64,000 bases of DNA from the NCBI GenBank assembly GCA_019752335.1, contig JAIEMJ010000007.1, positions 176,164-240,163 on the forward strand. The letters are read 5' to 3'. Source of the DNA: Bryobacteraceae bacterium. GTDB taxonomy: Bacteria; Acidobacteriota; Terriglobia; Bryobacterales; Bryobacteraceae. The position numbers were made by a program, and so were the translations under genes. The notes below the pieces were generated by a model, which was not told the origin of the DNA, ran no database searches, and saw only the letters and a list, made by a program, of their open reading frames with translations. Below, in pieces: positions 58,730-64,000 of the stretch; the stretch's first letter is position 1; each line of letters starts with the position of its first letter.

Positions 58730-60349
58730 ATGAAAGCTTCGGCGAGTACGAAACTGATCGGCAGCGTGTCGCTGCTGGTGGGCTTGGCCCTGTTGATGGG
58801 GGTGGGCTCGTTGGCCGTCAACTACCGGCTGGGCCGGCAATTGGATCTGGCGGTGAATGACATGGCCCGCGCCCAGATGGTGGCGGCCCAAATCAGCAGT
58901 GAAGCCACCGAGATGGTCGCTTCCGAACGCGGCTTGGCGTTCGCCATGATGTTGCAGCAGACGACGCAAGCGGAAGCCATGCGCAGCCGCTTCAGCCGGA
59001 GCGACGAGAAGATTCGTGAGTTAATGCGCGAGTTTGAAGACGCCCGCAAAGCCATGTCCTCCAACAATGATCTGTCGCGCGTGGGTACGAACCATGAGGC
59101 CGCGCGGCGGCACCACGCGCAGTTGGTGCAATTGATGTCCGAGCAGAAGATGGATCAGGCGATTGCGCTCTTGAACGAGAAGTTGCTTCCGGAACTGGCG
59201 AACATGAGCGAAGAGGCCAAAAAGGTAGTGGAGCGCCAACGCGGAGAGATGACGGCTTTGAAGGCGTCAGCGGAGACGACACGGACCGGCAGCTTCTGGT
59301 CCATCGCCGGGCTGAATGTCTTTTGCCTCGCCGTGGGCATCGTGGTCTTCTTCACGGTGCGCGGCGTGAACAGCGCGCTGCGGAAAATGGTGTCGGAACT
59401 CAGCGCGGGCGCTAAGCAACTCGGCGGCACTTCGGAGGAAGTATCGGCATACAGTATGACCCTATCGAAGGCGGCCTCGGATCAGGCAGCTTCGCTCGAG
59501 GAGACTTCTTCGTCGACCGAAGTGATCCATTCGATGACGCGCAGCAACGCGGCCAATTCGAAGGAAGCGGCGGCGCGGATGCAGGAAGCGACGGCGAAGG
59601 TGGAAGAGGCCAATCGCGCGCTCGAACAAATGATGGTGTCGATGAACGAGATTAGTAACTCTTCGAACAAGATCTCGAAGATCATCAAGGTGATTGACGA
59701 GATTGCCTTCCAGACGAATATTCTCGCGTTGAACGCGGCCGTGGAAGCGGCCCGCGCGGGCGAGGCGGGCATGGGCTTTGCCGTGGTAGCCGACGAAGTG
59801 CGCAACCTGTCGCAGCGTTCGGCGCAGGCGGCCAAGGATACGACGCAGTTGATTGAAGAGTCGATCACCACTTCGAACGAAGGGCGCGCGAAGCTGGATG
59901 AAGTGGCGCGGGCGTCGCACGCGGTGAACGCGCTGGTGAAGACGGTGACGTCCTTGGTGCAGGAAGTCCGGCTGGGGAGCGAGGAGCAGGAGCGCGGCAC
60001 GGAGCAGATCGCCAAGTCCGTCGCGCAGATGCAAGTGGTGACGCAGCAGGTGGCGGCGAACGCCGAGGAAGGCGCGGCGGCGGGCCAGGAGTTGAAGCAG
60101 CACGCGGGCGGGGTGGAGCGGATCGTGATCGCTTTGCAGGCCCTGGTGGGCACGTCGGGTACGGCTGAAGCATCCACCACACCAACCCCGGCGCGTCCGG
60201 CCGCACCGAAGTTCGCACCAGCGAAGTTCAAGGTCAATAGGCCGGCGAGCCTACCGCGCTCCGAGAGTAGTCCGATGTCGAGAGCTTCGTCGGCGACGGC
60301 GTTGCTCGATGACCCCTTCCCCATGGAAGGCGACTTCAAGGACTGTTGA
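58730..60349 (+). CDS. Methyl-accepting chemotaxis protein
   Basis: 539 residues from the ATG at 58730 (GGAG about 11 bases upstream); an alternative ATG lies at 58706. Membrane helix near 10-30, a four-helix-bundle periplasmic sensor (about 35-190), second helix (about 195-215), then a long coiled-coil signalling domain with the conserved hairpin tip [44 protein letters not shown], given in part. The tail is Ala/Pro/Ser-rich, without a CheB/CheR pentapeptide. No che genes are in the window. Confidence 0.92.
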   Translation: MKASASTKLIGSVSLLVGLALLMGVGSLAVNYRLGRQLDLAVNDMARAQMVAAQISSEATEMVASERGLAFAMMLQQTTQAEAMRSRFSRSDEKIRELMREFEDARKAMSSNNDLSRVGTNHEAARRHHAQLVQLMSEQKMDQAIALLNEKLLPELANMSEEAKKVVERQRGEMTALKASAETTRTGSFWSIAGLNVFCLAVGIVVFFTVRGVNSALRKMVSELSAGAKQLGGTSEEVSAYSMTLSKAASDQAASLEETSSSTEVIHSMTRSNAANSKEAAARMQEATAKVEEANRALEQMMVSMNEISNSSNKISKIIKVIDEIAFQTNILALNAAVEAARAGEAGMGFAVVADEVRNLSQRSAQAAKDTTQLIEESITTSNEGRAKLDEVARASHAVNALVKTVTSLVQEVRLGSEEQERGTEQIAKSVAQMQVVTQQVAANAEEGAAAGQELKQHAGGVERIVIALQALVGTSGTAEASTTPTPARPAAPKFAPAKFKVNRPASLPRSESSPMSRASSATALLDDPFPMEGDFKDC

Positions 60350-60372
60350 CGCCAAATTCGGCAGCGGAATCA

Positions 60373-60400
60373 GGGCAGGTCTGCGGACCCGCCCTTTTTT
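60373..60400 (+). terminator. Rho-independent terminator after the chemoreceptor gene
   Basis: GGGCAGGTC (60373-60381) pairs with GACCCGCCC (60386-60394) with one mismatch around TGCG, followed by six T residues (60395-60400). It lies 24 bases after the stop codon. The remaining bases to 60647 contain no gene; a short palindrome GACTA-TGC-TAGTC lies at about 60428-60440 in the lon upstream region. Confidence 0.8.
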
Positions 60401-60647
60401 CGTTCCCCGGCCCACCCCAGCCGCTTGACGACTATGCTAGTCTTATGGGTGAGTTCAAAGGTTGCTTCCGGCTTTCGGAAGTTCCGGCGGCTGTGCCCAC
60501 TGCGGACAGTTGCCTGCCGCCCGTCCCTTCCCACCCAACCTCTAGACAGGAGTTGAAGATCCAAACGCCCGCCGCTCGCCGAATGATTCGCTCTACCCGC
60601 CCAAAAGGTTAGGTAACGCCGGCCAAGCTCGCGCATCCAAATCGTAG

Positions 60648-63140
<2,493 letters not shown>

Positions 63141-63153
63141 GTATGGCGCGAAA

Positions 63154-63849
63154 ATGATAGAGGGGCGGCGCCTCAAGGCGGAGTTTGTCATCAGTGCCGC
63201 CGCTCCGGAACAGTTTCCGCCCGAAGGGACGCCCGAAGTGGCGTTCCTCGGGCGCAGTAACGTCGGCAAGTCGACGCTGCTGAATCTGCTGACCGGCCAT
63301 AACGGCCTGGCTCGGGTGAGCCAGACGCCGGGCTGCACGCAGTTGATCAATTTCTTTCGAGTGGAAGATCGTTTCCACTTGGTGGATTTGCCAGGTTATG
63401 GCTACGCCAGGGTCCCGCGTGGCTTTAGCGACCGGTGGAAGACGCTCATTGAGAGCTATCTCTACAACCGGCAATCCTTGCGGCTATCGGTCTTGTTGAT
63501 CGATTCGCGGCGAGGCTGGATGGAGAAGGACCGGGAACTGCGAGATTGGCTCGAGTTCCACAAACGGCCCTACGTGGTGGCCGCGACGAAAGTCGACAAG
63601 CTGAATCAAAAAGAGGAGTATCACGGACTAGCAGCGATTCGTCGGGAACTCGGCGAACTGAACATCGGGCGAATATCGTCTCCCCTTCCAAATCCCGGAA
63701 TAGACGATGTTTCCCGAGGACTCACCCCAAGTGAACCAAATCCCCATTCCCATCCTGACGAACCTATCGCGCTAGTTCCAATCTCGGCCCGCACGGGCCG
63801 GGGAGTGAGGGAACTGTGGCAGACGATCTGGAAAAAACTGAACCTGTAG
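63154..63849 (+). CDS. engB: EngB/YihA-type ribosome-biogenesis GTPase
   Basis: 231 residues, about 30 longer than usual. G1 GRSNVGKST, G2 region TPGCTQ, G3 DLPGYGYA, G4 TKVDKL and G5 SARTGRGV are all present. Between G4 and G5 there is a Pro/Ser/Asp-rich insertion (SPLPNPGIDDVSRGLTPSEP and on) of about 30 residues, likely a loop. It would assist assembly of the large ribosomal subunit. Downstream of lon and overlapping the next start by 34 bases. Confidence 0.93.
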   Translation: MIEGRRLKAEFVISAAAPEQFPPEGTPEVAFLGRSNVGKSTLLNLLTGHNGLARVSQTPGCTQLINFFRVEDRFHLVDLPGYGYARVPRGFSDRWKTLIESYLYNRQSLRLSVLLIDSRRGWMEKDRELRDWLEFHKRPYVVAATKVDKLNQKEEYHGLAAIRRELGELNIGRISSPLPNPGIDDVSRGLTPSEPNPHSHPDEPIALVPISARTGRGVRELWQTIWKKLNL

Positions 63850-64000
63850 AAGAAACCAAACCCACCGCGGAGGCCGCTCCGGCTCCCGCCACGAAGGAAA
63901 ACGGACCCCGCGAAAGCCGCCGGCGTCCGGTCGCCAGTCCGGTGGCTGCGGCCGCGCCGCCGGCGGCGGAAGCGGCGCCGGGAGCCCCCCCGGCCCCGGT
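63816..64000 (+). CDS. Start of an Ala/Pro/Glu-rich protein, unknown (cut by window end)
   Basis: A GTG at 63816, with GAGGGA just upstream and lying inside the end of engB in another frame, opens VADDLEKTEPVEETKPTAEA and continues open to the last base with an Ala/Pro-rich, Arg-containing sequence (RESRRRPVASPVAAAAPP). Such disordered N-termini occur on Rho, IF-2 and other nucleic-acid proteins of acidobacteria, but nothing visible decides. Confidence 0.6.
   Translation, partial: MADDLEKTEPVEETKPTAEAAPAPATKENGPRESRRRPVASPVAAAAPPAAEAAPGAPPAP

Noticed and set aside
60346..60612. Open frame of 88 codons between the chemoreceptor gene and lon
   Set aside because: It runs through a clear rho-independent terminator, has no ribosome site and its product is unlike any domain.

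Overview
The window is a GC-rich chromosomal segment that reads as Acidobacteriota, most likely the Solibacter/Bryobacter lineage. The indicators are a secreted protein ending in the Solibacter-type C-terminal domain (TIGR03437-like, about 26.9-27.6 kb), a planctomycete/acidobacterial PSCyt1-DUF1549-DUF1553 protein, a TonB receptor with an N-terminal carboxypeptidase-regulatory domain, and many secreted proteins of unknown function. No rRNA, tRNA, integrase, intact insertion sequence or CRISPR array was found. The assignment rests on protein content only.

Layout. 0-8.3 kb: an N-terminally short SecA-like ATPase coupled to trigger factor (minus strand), a PDZ-GAF-SpoIIE phosphatase, a sterol-desaturase-like gene broken by one in-frame stop, a HAD hydrolase, an ORF6N gene fossil, and a DUF433/DUF5615-type toxin-antitoxin pair whose toxin has a one-base frameshift. 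8.4-20.5 kb: mostly housekeeping genes, namely a Cys/Met PLP enzyme, a beta-hydroxyacid dehydrogenase, dxr-rseP, a transglutaminase-DUF2126 fusion, an FKBP isomerase, an RRM protein, a PIN-TRAM membrane protein and a purine nucleoside permease. 20.5-22.8 kb: an accessory patch with a two-gene HU-like/TIR operon and a FitAB toxin-antitoxin pair flanked by fossils of a second copy. 22.8-36.7 kb: an MrfA-like helicase, the TIGR03437 protein, a PhoR/PhoB pair with a candidate Pho box, a degenerate-GGDEF protein with a CpaE/TadZ-like ATPase, a PSCyt1 protein, TerC and DUF169. 36.8-47.2 kb: an RsbW-like kinase, two S9 peptidases, an ECF sigma factor operon and a TonB receptor coupled to a DPP-IV-like peptidase.

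47.2-52.3 kb holds the most striking locus: a secreted LamG/lectin-like/MACPF (perforin-fold) protein and a coupled 704-residue secreted partner with a long Ser/Arg/Glu-rich tail. They have their own sigma-70 promoter and a strong Shine-Dalgarno site. 52.3-64 kb: a mutarotase-like protein, SRPBCC, MFS, a Spy-like protein coupled to a copper P-type ATPase, a TonB C-terminal protein, a chemoreceptor, Lon, EngB and the start of an Ala/Pro-rich protein.

Two window-wide patterns stand out. First, at least nine starts have a TANNNT box 5-8 nt upstream and no Shine-Dalgarno, which suggests leaderless transcription. Second, a paired REP hairpin family occurs twice with compensatory stem changes, once in frame inside a coding sequence.
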